From the NCBI RefSeq assembly GCF_012395185.1, contig NZ_JAAZTU010000031.1, positions 1 through 46,888 on the forward strand: a stretch of 46,888 bases of DNA. Direction: 5' to 3'. The stretch is from Vibrio aestuarianus. GTDB taxonomy: Bacteria > Pseudomonadota > Gammaproteobacteria > Enterobacterales > Vibrionaceae. Below the pieces are notes generated by a model. The model worked only from the letters and a program-made list of their open reading frames with translations. It ran no database searches and had not been told where the DNA came from. Each line of letters starts with the position of its first letter. The first letter of the stretch is position 1. Shown here piece by piece: positions 8,656 through 16,372 of the stretch. The translations under genes and the position numbers were made by a program.

Positions 8656-9270
8656 TTATTCAGCTAACCATTCAATTTCTATAAGAGTTTCTTGAGCGGA
8701 TTTTAAACGTCCTAAAAATACATCACCGCAGTGTACTTCCCCTACACCTTGAGGAGTCCCGGTCATGATCACATCGCCATCGCGCAACGAAGTATAGGAT
8801 TTTAGCTCTTCTAAAATGGTAGACGGTGAATAGAGCATCTGATTGACACCACCGCACTGCACTCGAACGCAGTTGATGAATAGCTCTAACTGCAAGCTAT
8901 TGATGTCGATACCATCAAGCGGGACAAATCGACTGAATACTGCTGAGCCATCAAACGCTTTTGCTCTCTCCCACGGCAATCCTTTCGCTTTAAGCTTTGA
9001 TTGCAATTCGCGCTTTGTGAGATCCAAACCCAAACCAACCGCTGAATACTTTCCGTTTTCAACTAAAAAACAAATTTCCGTTTCATAATGCAGTGATTCT
9101 TGATGGAAAGAAGTCAAGGTGGTGGTAATGCTAGTATTCGGCTTGTTAAATACTACCATTTGCTCTGGTATAGCGTTGTTGAGCTCTTTAATGTGCTCAA
9201 CATAATTACGACCAATACACAGTACTTTTGAAGGGGAGATTCGTTGGTCACCCAAACGGACTGAATACAT
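8656..9270 (-). CDS. Fumarylacetoacetate hydrolase (FAH) family protein
   Basis: The 204 residues cover a single FAH C-terminal-type domain, the size of YcgM-like acylpyruvases and oxaloacetate decarboxylases. Visible motifs are KVLCIGRNYVEHIKE, the acidic ETEICFLVE region where metal ligands lie, KAFDGSAVF, and DVIMTGTPQGVG. The family hydrolyses or decarboxylates beta-diketo acids using a divalent metal; which substrate is used here is unknown. It is a single gene, converging with azlD. Confidence 0.85.
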   Translation of the reverse strand: MYSVRLGDQRISPSKVLCIGRNYVEHIKELNNAIPEQMVVFNKPNTSITTTLTSFHQESLHYETEICFLVENGKYSAVGLGLDLTKRELQSKLKAKGLPWERAKAFDGSAVFSRFVPLDGIDINSLQLELFINCVRVQCGGVNQMLYSPSTILEELKSYTSLRDGDVIMTGTPQGVGEVHCGDVFLGRLKSAQETLIEIEWLAE

Positions 9271-9317
9271 ACAATCTTCCTTGATATGAATGAGATGAGC
9301 GCAGAGTTTAACCGATA

Positions 9318-9351
9318 TTCCTAACTAGGAAATAAATTTGATGATTCAAAT
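9318..9351. promoter_or_regulatory. Two adjacent perfect inverted repeats, possible enhancer site
   Basis: TTCCTA-AC-TAGGAA (9318-9331) is followed 4 bp later by ATTTGA-TGAT-TCAAAT (9336-9351). They lie about 140-175 bp upstream of the sigma-54 element at 9493-9507, the usual distance for binding sites of a sigma-54 activator. They are also 48 bp upstream of the FAH-family gene start on the other strand and could serve that promoter instead. The binding protein is unknown. Confidence 0.4.
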
Positions 9352-9492
9352 ATAAAAAGTAAGATCTTCAACTCAAAGCGAGCCAATCGCGGCTATCCCT
9401 TCTTGCACCACAACAACACATATCGCACTACCTTAGTTCACTCTTCGAGACGGATAAAAAACAATATTATTATTTTTCATATAGTTAAAAAC

Positions 9493-9508
9493 TGGCACGC
9501 CATCTGCT
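9493..9508 (+). promoter_or_regulatory. Sigma-54 (RpoN) -24/-12 promoter
   Basis: TGGCACG-N4-CTGCT matches the sigma-54 consensus TGGCACG-N4-TTGCW except for one base. The invariant GG (9494-9495) and GC (9506-9507) are correctly spaced. Transcription should start near 9519, directly ahead of the hairpin-rich segment that ends in a terminator at 9612. Confidence 0.7.
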
Positions 9509-9518
9509 ATCTATAAAA

Positions 9519-9612
9519 TACAAATGCACGGCAGCGTTTGTGCTTCTTTTCAGTGTTAGGCAGAACACTGGCAAATTCATGTTCTTTGACCTCCCTATGG
9601 GAGGTTTTTTTT
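9519..9612 (+). ncRNA. Candidate sigma-54-dependent small RNA, about 94 nt
   Basis: No open reading frame explains this segment, yet it is built of three consecutive perfect hairpins. Hairpin 1 (9521-9540) has a 7-bp stem CAAATGC/GCGTTTG with one T-G pair and loop ACGGCA. Hairpin 2 (9551-9570) has stem CAGTGTT/AACACTG and loop AGGCAG. Hairpin 3 (9589-9605) has stem ACCTCCC/GGGAGGT and is followed by seven T, a textbook terminator that suits Hfq. Unpaired TTCTTTT and TTCATGTTCTTTG lie between them. Both loops expose GGCA. The Vibrio Qrr RNAs are also sigma-54-dependent and similar in size, but their conserved core is absent here, so this is a different RNA. Target and activator are unknown. 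Confidence 0.65.
9589..9612 (+). terminator. Rho-independent terminator of the small RNA
   Basis: Stem ACCTCCC / GGGAGGT with loop TAT, then an uninterrupted T-tract. No protein gene lies upstream on this strand for nearly 1 kb (azlD ends at 8603), so the terminator itself argues for a separate transcript. Confidence 0.85.
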
Positions 9613-9761
9613 GATACAAACACCTCTCCCATTTATAAACCAGATCATTCAATTTCTAAGCAACTAACGCTATAGCCTCAAATAACAAAGAGAAATCCTT
9701 GATTGGTTTAATCATGATAAATCAGTATGATTCAACCACTTTTCATGTCTGTACGATTTAT

Positions 9762-10646
9762 ATGAGCCTAAAACACCATCACCCACTCCAAGGAGCAAGC
9801 TGGATGCTGCTTGCCGGACTCGCTTTTGCGATAGTTAATAGCCTCGCTCAAGTCGCCAGTATCAATTATGGTCTGTCATCCACCACTGTTGCACTCATCC
9901 AATACGCTATTGCACTGGTAGTGATCTTGCCTTATTTATCAACACTCGGCATTCGTCGTTCACTCCGTACCCAACATTTGGGGTTACATATTTTCCGTGT
10001 GTTTTTATCCGTTATCGGTATTCAGCTTTGGTTATGGGCCCTCGCCTATCCTGTACCTATTTGGCAAGGTATTGCCCTATTAATGACATCACCACTCTTC
10101 GCCACCATTGGCTCTGGGCTCTTTTTAAAAGAAAAAGTGGGGATGGCTCGTTGGGGAGCAACACTAACTGGTTTTATTGGCGCGATGATCATTCTAGAGC
10201 CTTGGGCTGATAATTTTAATTGGGCTTCACTACTCCCTGTGGGGGCTGCTTTTTTCTGGGCTTGTTACTCATTAATGGTAAAAAAACTATCTTCTGAAGA
10301 TTCACCTTCAACCATGGTCGTTTACTTGTTAGTGCTTATAACACCCTTTAACCTTTTATTAGCACTACCGGAATGGCAAACTCCAGAAGGCAATACATTA
10401 TGGCTAATATTACTTTTCGCCGGTGCAATGACAGCATTAGCTCAATGGGCTATTGTCAAAGCCTATGCCGTGGCCGACGCTTCTTTTGTTCAACCGTTTG
10501 ATCACGCAAAATTACCATTAAATGTGCTGGCTGGCTGGGTTGTATTTGGTTGGGCACCACCAGGACGTTTATGGCTAGGCGCAGCTATCATCATTGCTTC
10601 GGTCGCCTTTATTACTCGCTGGGAAACAAAAAAATCATCACGCTGA
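9762..10646 (+). CDS. EamA/DMT-family permease
   Basis: This inner-membrane protein has ten predicted spans formed by two EamA repeats of about 135 residues each, the second starting near WASLLPVGAAFFWACYSLMVKKL. Proteins of this drug/metabolite transporter superfamily export metabolites or drugs; the substrate is unknown. I place the start at ATG 9762 (294 residues), immediately before SLKHHHPLQGASWMLL, which fits the family. In-frame ATG 9714 and TTG 9699 would add up to 21 residues; none of the three has a strong ribosome-binding site. Confidence 0.82.
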   Translation: MSLKHHHPLQGASWMLLAGLAFAIVNSLAQVASINYGLSSTTVALIQYAIALVVILPYLSTLGIRRSLRTQHLGLHIFRVFLSVIGIQLWLWALAYPVPIWQGIALLMTSPLFATIGSGLFLKEKVGMARWGATLTGFIGAMIILEPWADNFNWASLLPVGAAFFWACYSLMVKKLSSEDSPSTMVVYLLVLITPFNLLLALPEWQTPEGNTLWLILLFAGAMTALAQWAIVKAYAVADASFVQPFDHAKLPLNVLAGWVVFGWAPPGRLWLGAAIIIASVAFITRWETKKSSR

Positions 10647-10705
10647 AATAAAAGGTGTGATAAGCCTTTCCTATTCTTTAAGCGAAGATTGTTGAGGAAA
10701 ATACA

Positions 10706-11326
10706 ATGGCGGAACCCATTAAAATCACGTTATACCGTTGGGCTGGCAGTTGGGGACCATTTAAAGTCAATATCCCTTGTGGAGAGTGCACGCTAACCAA
10801 AGATATTCTAACTGACACCTTTAACAACGAATTGGTGGATGTTGCTGTTGAACTTGAAGTGAAAGATTGGCTTTCTCACTGGTGGGAGCCGCTCAAATTA
10901 GGGGCATGGCATGCACCGATTCTAGTGATAGAGGGAAAAGTTGTTAGCCAGGGTGAAGCTTTGAATCGTGGAGTCTTAGTTCAAGCTGTGATCAACGTGT
11001 GGGCTCAGCGTGATAATTTAAAAGGCAATATTGTTTATGGTAAAGCAACATGCCCATACTGTATTAAAGCGAAAAAGTTGCTCGATGAGGCTGGTATTGA
11101 ATATACCTACCATGATGTCGTTAAAGAAAGTGCCGCTTTGTATCGAATGATCCCTGAAGTCAAAGCAATTATTGGTCCTAAAACGCCTGTGACTGTCCCA
11201 CAGATCTGGTTGGATGATCGTTATATTGGTGGGTGCGATAAGTTGGAAAGTTGGCTGAAAGAAAAAAAATTGGATACCGTGCCTGATAATGTGCTCGACC
11301 TTGGAAAGGTAACCGCTAATCGATAA
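10706..11326 (+). CDS. Two-domain glutaredoxin-like protein
   Basis: The 206 residues comprise an N-terminal thioredoxin-fold-like half with a CGEC pair (residues 25-28) and a C-terminal glutaredoxin domain starting at GNIVYGKATCPYCIKAKKLL. The CPYC active site, the TVPQIWLDD cis-proline segment and the YIGGCDKLESW glutathione-binding end are all present, so the second half should be an active dithiol glutaredoxin. The role of the first half is unclear; its CGEC could be a second redox centre. It is a single gene with GAGGAAAATACA before ATG 10706 and a strong terminator after it. Confidence 0.85.
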   Translation: MAEPIKITLYRWAGSWGPFKVNIPCGECTLTKDILTDTFNNELVDVAVELEVKDWLSHWWEPLKLGAWHAPILVIEGKVVSQGEALNRGVLVQAVINVWAQRDNLKGNIVYGKATCPYCIKAKKLLDEAGIEYTYHDVVKESAALYRMIPEVKAIIGPKTPVTVPQIWLDDRYIGGCDKLESWLKEKKLDTVPDNVLDLGKVTANR

Positions 11327-11386
11327 CACTACCCTAGACAATCATTAGTATCTCAACAGTCTCAGTTTACATTGAATAGATAAAGT

Positions 11387-11420
11387 AAAGCCCCAGCCTA
11401 GTGATAGGCTGGGGCTTTTA
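11387..11420 (+). terminator. Rho-independent terminator of the glutaredoxin gene
   Basis: A 14-bp perfect stem (AAAGCCCCAGCCTA and its complement) with loop GTGA ends in TTTTAATT. It can also act on the minus strand, where the 45-residue gene ends at 11433. Confidence 0.9.
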
Positions 11421-11432
11421 ATTCGTCATCGT

Positions 11433-11570
11433 TTATTTGTGGCTAAACTTCTTAACCAACGCCTTAATGAAAGACTTTTTCTTTGCTTGTGGCTTACCAT
11501 TCATTGAGTCATACATTGCTTTTTTAGCAATGATTTGTCCAACGTAAGCTCCACCTAATTCATAACCCAT
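11433..11570 (-). CDS. Small basic protein of 45 residues, function unknown
   Basis: A short reading frame starts at ATG 11570 with GAGGTGG ideally placed 4 bp upstream and ends in TAA just before the bidirectional terminator. The product begins MGYELGGAYVGQIIAKKAMY, a small-residue, mildly hydrophobic half, and ends in a lysine-rich half (AKKKSFIKALVKKFSHK) that would form an amphipathic helix. It has ten Lys and only two acidic residues. A promoter with -10 TACAAT (11611-11616) and -35 TTGTTT (11633-11638), spaced 16 bp, lies upstream. I do not recognise the family. Its own promoter, RBS and terminator make it a real gene; membrane association is a guess. Confidence 0.7.
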   Translation of the reverse strand: MGYELGGAYVGQIIAKKAMYDSMNGKPQAKKKSFIKALVKKFSHK

Positions 11571-11586
11571 GAACCACCTCAAATGT

Positions 11587-11669
11587 AATTTAATTACTTA
11601 ACTGAGGCAGATTGTAGCTATAAAAACCAATAAAACAAGACAAATATCACACTTTTAAGTAATTAAATT
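11587..11669 (-). promoter_or_regulatory. Promoter of the small basic protein, bracketed by 15-bp inverted copies
   Basis: The 15-mer AATTTAATTACTTAA at 11587-11601 is repeated as its exact reverse complement at 11655-11669. The predicted promoter (-35 11633-11638, -10 11611-11616, start near 11604) lies exactly between the copies, so one copy is at about +3 to +17 and the other at about -51 to -65. The start-proximal copy also contains a 13-bp perfect palindrome, GTAATT-T-AATTAC (11585-11597). A looping repressor or a pair of operators is an inference. Confidence 0.5.
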
Positions 11670-11673
11670 TCAA

Positions 11674-12036
11674 TCAACTACGTTTGGGTTGCTTGTAAGT
11701 CTTGCCAGCCGACAAATAAGTCTCTTTTTGTTTGACCTCAAACATCGCATCAAAAAACCACGCAATAAATTTGATCACATCGTCACCTTCATTCATGATG
11801 TGCTCAACAAACTCTTCCTCTTCACCTTGCTCATTTTCTTGAATGATCACATGGTAAATTCGTTGTTCACCATCAACTTCCGCCAAAGCAAATTGCCCAG
11901 TTAATGACTGTGCAGCCTCAGCAATCTCTTGATCTTCATTGGTTTTTAGTACTTCTAATGCTTGAGGTAACGTTTTCTGTTCACACAGTTCTTTGACTAG
12001 TGCCTGAAATTCTTCTTGATGCATTCTCATTTCCAT
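11674..12036 (-). CDS. Hypothetical acidic protein
   Basis: The 120 residues are acidic in the first 90 and basic at the very end (TYKQPKRS). No signal peptide, membrane span or motif I can name is visible; the N-terminal half looks helical, followed by an alternating stretch (ALAEVDGEQRIYHVIIQEN) and an EEEEF cluster. A start at 12024 (MHQEEF...) is better supported than 12036, because GGA lies 8 bp before it. It is monocistronic between the Bcr-type gene and the small basic protein. A cytoplasmic role is all that can be suggested. Confidence 0.6.
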   Translation of the reverse strand: MEMRMHQEEFQALVKELCEQKTLPQALEVLKTNEDQEIAEAAQSLTGQFALAEVDGEQRIYHVIIQENEQGEEEEFVEHIMNEGDDVIKFIAWFFDAMFEVKQKETYLSAGKTYKQPKRS

Positions 12037-12100
12037 CGGTTAACGTATTGGAGATTATATATCTAAACCAGATCAATATGGATGAGTAAGCCTAGAAAAA

Positions 12101-13297
12101 TTAGGCGAACTCGGTTTGCAAGTGACGCTGGGATGACAATAGAACCAGTAACATCAACGACCCCGTGGCCAAATAGAAGATGCCTAAAGCTGGCTGATTA
12201 GTCACCCAAACTTTAACAAGATGCCCACCGAGTAACCCAGCCAAACACATTTGAACTGAGCCCGACAAAGCAGAAACCGAGCCTGCTTGCGTTTTATGTG
12301 GAGCAAGCAGCATGCTGGTTGATAAAGGAAAAGAAATACCTTGGGCAATGGTCAACCAAGTAAACGCCCAAACTAAATTAAATACACTCAACGGTGTGGC
12401 TAACAACCACGCTCCAGCAAATGACATCAGTATTATCGCTAACATCAGTAATTGCCGAGAAGAAAAACGACCATTAAGTAAATTAACCAAAACACTGCCG
12501 ATCATCAACCCAGCCGAGGGAACAATCATCACAGTGCCATACTCAGCAGCCGTTAAGCCAAGTTGATTCTGTAACAAGAAAGGTAAAACAGATAACGTTA
12601 CTAAGCTCGATAAATAACTAATCCAGTTGTAGCTGGCACTACTCAATACCTGTGGGTTTTTAATCAATAGCAAATAATTATGGCAAATTTTGCTCGGTTC
12701 AAATCGACGCTTAGAATACGGTAATGTTTCAGGTAGTACCCACAACCCTAAAATAAAAATAGCGCAAATATAAGCCAACACGAAGACAAAAACGGCATGC
12801 CAACTTAAGTGAAATGCTATCCATCCGCCCATCACTGGGGCGATGATCGGCATCACTGAAGCGGTGATCGCGATATAAGACAACGCCTTGGTCAGTTGTG
12901 AGCCGTCGTAACTATCTCGTAATACGCTACGCCCAAGAACTGAAGCACTACCAGCCCCAAGACCTTGTAATAAACGTCCGGCTTCTAACATAGTGAAGTT
13001 ATCAGAAAAGCAAACACAGAGCACAGTGCCAACTAGGTAAATACCTTGCCCTAAAATGAAAGTAGGCCGCCTTCCTACTGCATCAGATAACGGTCCGTAA
13101 AAGAGTTGAGAGGCACCAAACCCAAGCAAAAACAAGGTCACCAATAGTTGCACTGCAGCTTGATCTACCATCAAATCTCGACTGATGAGTGGCAATGAAG
13201 GCAAATAAATACTCACCCCGACTTGTCCCGTCGCAATGATCATCATCGCAAGTAACATGGGGGTTTTCTTAAATGATGTGCTGCTAGCGCTATTCAT
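12101..13297 (-). CDS. Bcr/CflA-type multidrug efflux MFS transporter
   Basis: This 398-residue, 12-span proton-driven exporter carries the hallmarks of the DHA1 Bcr/CflA group: YLPSLPLISRDL in span 1, the motif A loop GPLSDAVGRRPTFILGQ, and the antiporter motif C region RLLQGLGAGSASVLGRSVLRDSY. Such proteins expel drugs or metabolites such as bicyclomycin, chloramphenicol or cysteine; the substrate here is unknown. It is divergent from a LysR regulator 134 bp away, a common arrangement in which the regulator controls the pump. Confidence 0.88.
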   Translation of the reverse strand: MNSASSTSFKKTPMLLAMMIIATGQVGVSIYLPSLPLISRDLMVDQAAVQLLVTLFLLGFGASQLFYGPLSDAVGRRPTFILGQGIYLVGTVLCVCFSDNFTMLEAGRLLQGLGAGSASVLGRSVLRDSYDGSQLTKALSYIAITASVMPIIAPVMGGWIAFHLSWHAVFVFVLAYICAIFILGLWVLPETLPYSKRRFEPSKICHNYLLLIKNPQVLSSASYNWISYLSSLVTLSVLPFLLQNQLGLTAAEYGTVMIVPSAGLMIGSVLVNLLNGRFSSRQLLMLAIILMSFAGAWLLATPLSVFNLVWAFTWLTIAQGISFPLSTSMLLAPHKTQAGSVSALSGSVQMCLAGLLGGHLVKVWVTNQPALGIFYLATGSLMLLVLLSSQRHLQTEFA

Positions 13298-13431
13298 AGG
13301 TAAGTGAGTTGGCCTTTATCAGTGGCAAAAGTGGTATTACGAAAGGTTTTCAGTATATATTGGCAACTCATACATGATAATTTAGCTTTCAGGAAATGGA
13401 TTAGTTCCCCCTTGGAATTAATAAGGTAAAC

Positions 13432-14319
13432 ATGGATTGGATACAAAGTGTTAAAACTTATATTAGAGTGGTGGAAGATGGCAGTTTTAACGGCGCCGCT
13501 CGTAAACTTAATACCACCAGCTCTGCCGTCAGCAAACGTGTACATTTGTTAGAAGAAAGGATTGGCGTACAACTGCTTAAACGAACCACACGTTCCGTCA
13601 CTCAAACTGAAGCTGGTGCATTATTTTATCAACGCGCTAAAGCCCAGTTAGACAGTTGGCAGTCTGTGGTCGATGAAACCCGGTCGGTCAATCAAACCCC
13701 CGCAGGCTTATTAAAAATTGGCGCAACGCTTTCGGTCGGCTCTAAGTTTCTCATGCAATATTTGGATGAATTCCTACAACGCTACCCAGACATTCGCATT
13801 CAACTTACCACCACCACACCTGGGCAACTTCCTGAATTACATTTAGATTTATTCATCAGTCGTGAAATCGATCAGCTCAACTCACTCAGTTTTAAGGCTA
13901 CTCCACTGTTTGAGCATAAAGCAGGATTTTATGCCTCCCCTCAATATATTGAAAAATATGGAATGCCCAAAAATGCGGATCAACTCGAACAACATAACAT
14001 TCTGATATGGGGAGAATATACGTCGCGGGAACTGAAAACATCCACCGGCCAACGTCTTTCTTTGTCAGGCAATTTCGCAACGACCAATCCAGAAGCGCTG
14101 TTTTATGCAGGTAAAAATGGTATGGGAGTCATTGTAACCAACAATGTGATGATCAAAGAAGACCTTAAATCAGGAAGTTTAGTTAGGATATTACCTGATG
14201 TGACCGTCGATCAAGCCACAGTTTATGCTTATTACCCAAAGCTTGACTATCAACATACTAGGACTCAGTTATTCCTCAATTATTTAAAAGAAAAACTGCC
14301 TCCTCAACTCACTCTATAG
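13432..14319 (+). CDS. LysR-family transcriptional regulator
   Basis: A 295-residue regulator with an N-terminal winged helix-turn-helix (residues 1-60: FNGAARKLNTTSSAVSKRVHLLEERIGVQLLKRTTRSVTQTEAG) and a C-terminal periplasmic-binding-like effector domain from about residue 90. The HTH and the TPAGLLKIGATLSVG linker resemble the DhcR/AaeR-like subgroup that usually acts locally. Its divergent position suggests it controls the Bcr-type efflux gene and itself from the 134-bp intergenic region. The effector is unknown. Confidence 0.88.
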   Translation: MDWIQSVKTYIRVVEDGSFNGAARKLNTTSSAVSKRVHLLEERIGVQLLKRTTRSVTQTEAGALFYQRAKAQLDSWQSVVDETRSVNQTPAGLLKIGATLSVGSKFLMQYLDEFLQRYPDIRIQLTTTTPGQLPELHLDLFISREIDQLNSLSFKATPLFEHKAGFYASPQYIEKYGMPKNADQLEQHNILIWGEYTSRELKTSTGQRLSLSGNFATTNPEALFYAGKNGMGVIVTNNVMIKEDLKSGSLVRILPDVTVDQATVYAYYPKLDYQHTRTQLFLNYLKEKLPPQLTL

Positions 14320-14489
14320 CCAATATTTTGCAACCCATTAGTCACAAAAAATTATTTTGTCTAAGCGGTTGAATGAACGCCACTTTCACTTTCTACACCT
14401 AAAGTCGTAAACAAAGTTGCTGGAAAAATAGACTAACCTGCACCATAGTAACTAAGTGCATATTATTAAAATAAACTGAGTGCAACATT

Positions 14490-16322
14490 ATGACTAAGAC
14501 ATCATTGGCTAGAGATGCAGTTAGTCTGGATACCATAAACGAGCTATTGGCACTTGATAATAACGAGCTATTCGATAGAGCAACTTTGGTACTGCATACC
14601 CATTTTCAAAGTTTTTGTACATGCATTATCGAACTGGATAAACTGCATCACAAAGCCCATACCTTATCTTATGCCTGTGAAAACCGGCTTATCAACGATA
14701 CATGCTATCAACTGAAGAACACTCCTTGCGAACAAGTGGGTAAATCGAAGCAAGAATACTGCTTATACCCTTCACAAGTGGCTAAAATTTTCCCCGATGA
14801 TAATTTTCTTCGTGAAAATCATATTGAGTCTTACATCGGTATCCCACTACGTGCTAAAAATGGAGAAGTGTTAGGCATCCTAGTGTCTACTTTCTGCTCG
14901 CCAGTTGACGATGAACACCCTATCGTAAAGTATCACAGCATTATTGCCAGTATGGTGGTACACAGCCTACGTAATAAGTGGCTCAGTGAACGTTCAGATA
15001 GCCTTGTTAACCAGCTCAGCCACGAAGTATCTCACGATAACCTAACAAACTTAATGAACCGCAGTTATCTCTCAGACAAATTAGAGCGTTTGATCGAAAC
15101 CGTCAATGAACCGTTTACTTTAGCGTACTTAGATATTGATAACTTTAAATCTATCAATGATTTATATGGACATTACATCGGTGACCAAGTCATTAAATTT
15201 GTTGCAAATACAATACTAGAACATATTCCTGAAAAAAATTTAGCCTTTCGTATTGCTGGTGATGAATTTGCCTTCATTACCTTCTCCAAAGACCCACTGG
15301 CCATTTGTCGAAACATAATAAGCAGCATTGAAAGCGGCTACGTCGATACATCACATCGGATAAAGATGAGCCTTAGTATTGGTATTGCCAAAAAACACCA
15401 AGAAAATATCAGTTCAGATCAATTGATATTAAATGCAAGCTTGGCACTGAAAGATTGTAAACAAGTGCGAGGAGAACACATCAGGTGCTACGACAGTGTT
15501 CTCAGTGTACAATATCACCGCCGCACACAGATCATTGATGCCTTACGCTATGAACTGGATAAAGCGCCCGGTTGTGATAGTGAAATATTCGTTGTTACAC
15601 AGCCCATTGTCAGGCGAGCACATGATGAGTGGGACTATTTTGAAGTCCTTGCTCGCTGGAATAGTGAAACACTTGGTTCCATTTCTCCTTTAGAGTTTAT
15701 TGAAGCTGCCGAGCAATCAGGGCTTATTGTTGATCTCGGTAAAAAAATTGTTGAACTCGCTTGTATCGCAAAACTCGAGCTTGAAAAAGGTCTCGGTTAT
15801 AAGGTAAAACTTGGCCTTAATTGCTCCGCTTATGAATTGTCAAATTCAAACCGTTATATCGACCACCTAATGAAAACTATTGCTCAATTTGGTTTTGAGC
15901 CAAATGAATTTACTATCGAGCTCACTGAAACCGTGCTGCTTTCTCAAACTAGCGAAGTACTGGATATCTTAGATAAATTAAGGTTTGTCGGCTTTACCAT
16001 CGCTCTAGACGACTTTGGTACGGGTTACTCAAGCCTCAACTATATCCATAGCTACCCTATTGATTGTATTAAAATTGATGCAACGTTCATTAGAAATATG
16101 TTGTGCAATGAAACTTCAGAACGAGTGGTCTGGCTTATTGTACAGCTCGCTAATCAGCTGCAAGTTGATTTGATTGCTGAGGGGGTTGAAAGCCAAGAAG
16201 CGCTCGAAAAACTGTATGCGATGGGGTGTGATCAAATTCAGGGTTATTATTTTTCTCGGCCAGAGACACCGCATTCCATCGTCAGCCACTGGGACAATAT
16301 CAAACAAGCACGCCGGGCATAA
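14490..16322 (+). CDS. GAF-GGDEF-EAL protein, probable c-di-GMP phosphodiesterase
   Basis: The 610 residues have no membrane span. A GAF-like sensory domain (about 20-165) precedes a GGDEF domain (175-335) and an EAL domain (345-600). The cyclase signature is AGDEF (256-260), a one-residue change from GGDEF, with the DxLTxLxNR start changed to DNLTNLMNR. The EAL part keeps EVLAR (385-389), an ExLxR match, LNCSAYEL, ELTE, DDFGTGYSSL (507-516), IKID, AEGVES and QGYYFSRP, so phosphodiesterase activity is expected. The GGDEF domain may be regulatory, although AGDEF enzymes can be active. The GAF domain has several Cys (43, 45, 63, 72, 80, 91); a redox or metal role is speculative. From memory it corresponds to VCA0080 of V. 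cholerae. Confidence 0.88.
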   Translation: MTKTSLARDAVSLDTINELLALDNNELFDRATLVLHTHFQSFCTCIIELDKLHHKAHTLSYACENRLINDTCYQLKNTPCEQVGKSKQEYCLYPSQVAKIFPDDNFLRENHIESYIGIPLRAKNGEVLGILVSTFCSPVDDEHPIVKYHSIIASMVVHSLRNKWLSERSDSLVNQLSHEVSHDNLTNLMNRSYLSDKLERLIETVNEPFTLAYLDIDNFKSINDLYGHYIGDQVIKFVANTILEHIPEKNLAFRIAGDEFAFITFSKDPLAICRNIISSIESGYVDTSHRIKMSLSIGIAKKHQENISSDQLILNASLALKDCKQVRGEHIRCYDSVLSVQYHRRTQIIDALRYELDKAPGCDSEIFVVTQPIVRRAHDEWDYFEVLARWNSETLGSISPLEFIEAAEQSGLIVDLGKKIVELACIAKLELEKGLGYKVKLGLNCSAYELSNSNRYIDHLMKTIAQFGFEPNEFTIELTETVLLSQTSEVLDILDKLRFVGFTIALDDFGTGYSSLNYIHSYPIDCIKIDATFIRNMLCNETSERVVWLIVQLANQLQVDLIAEGVESQEALEKLYAMGCDQIQGYYFSRPETPHSIVSHWDNIKQARRA

Positions 16323-16323
16323 A

Positions 16324-16354
16324 AAAACCTCTCACGTATTCGATAAGAGGTTTT
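16324..16354. terminator. Bidirectional terminator
   Basis: AAAACCTCT and AGAGGTTTT form a 9-bp perfect stem with a 13-base loop, immediately after the GGDEF-EAL stop and before the stop of the convergent M23 peptidase gene. Confidence 0.7.
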
Positions 16355-16372
16355 ATGGATGCAAACCGTAGA

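Noticed and set aside
9510..9520. Sigma-70 -10 (TATAAA) as the promoter of the small RNA
   Set aside because: No acceptable -35 lies 16-18 bp upstream, whereas the sigma-54 -24/-12 pair is nearly perfect and explains the start position.
9519..9612. A Qrr-family quorum-sensing RNA
   Set aside because: The promoter type fits, but the conserved Qrr core and the four-hairpin layout are absent.
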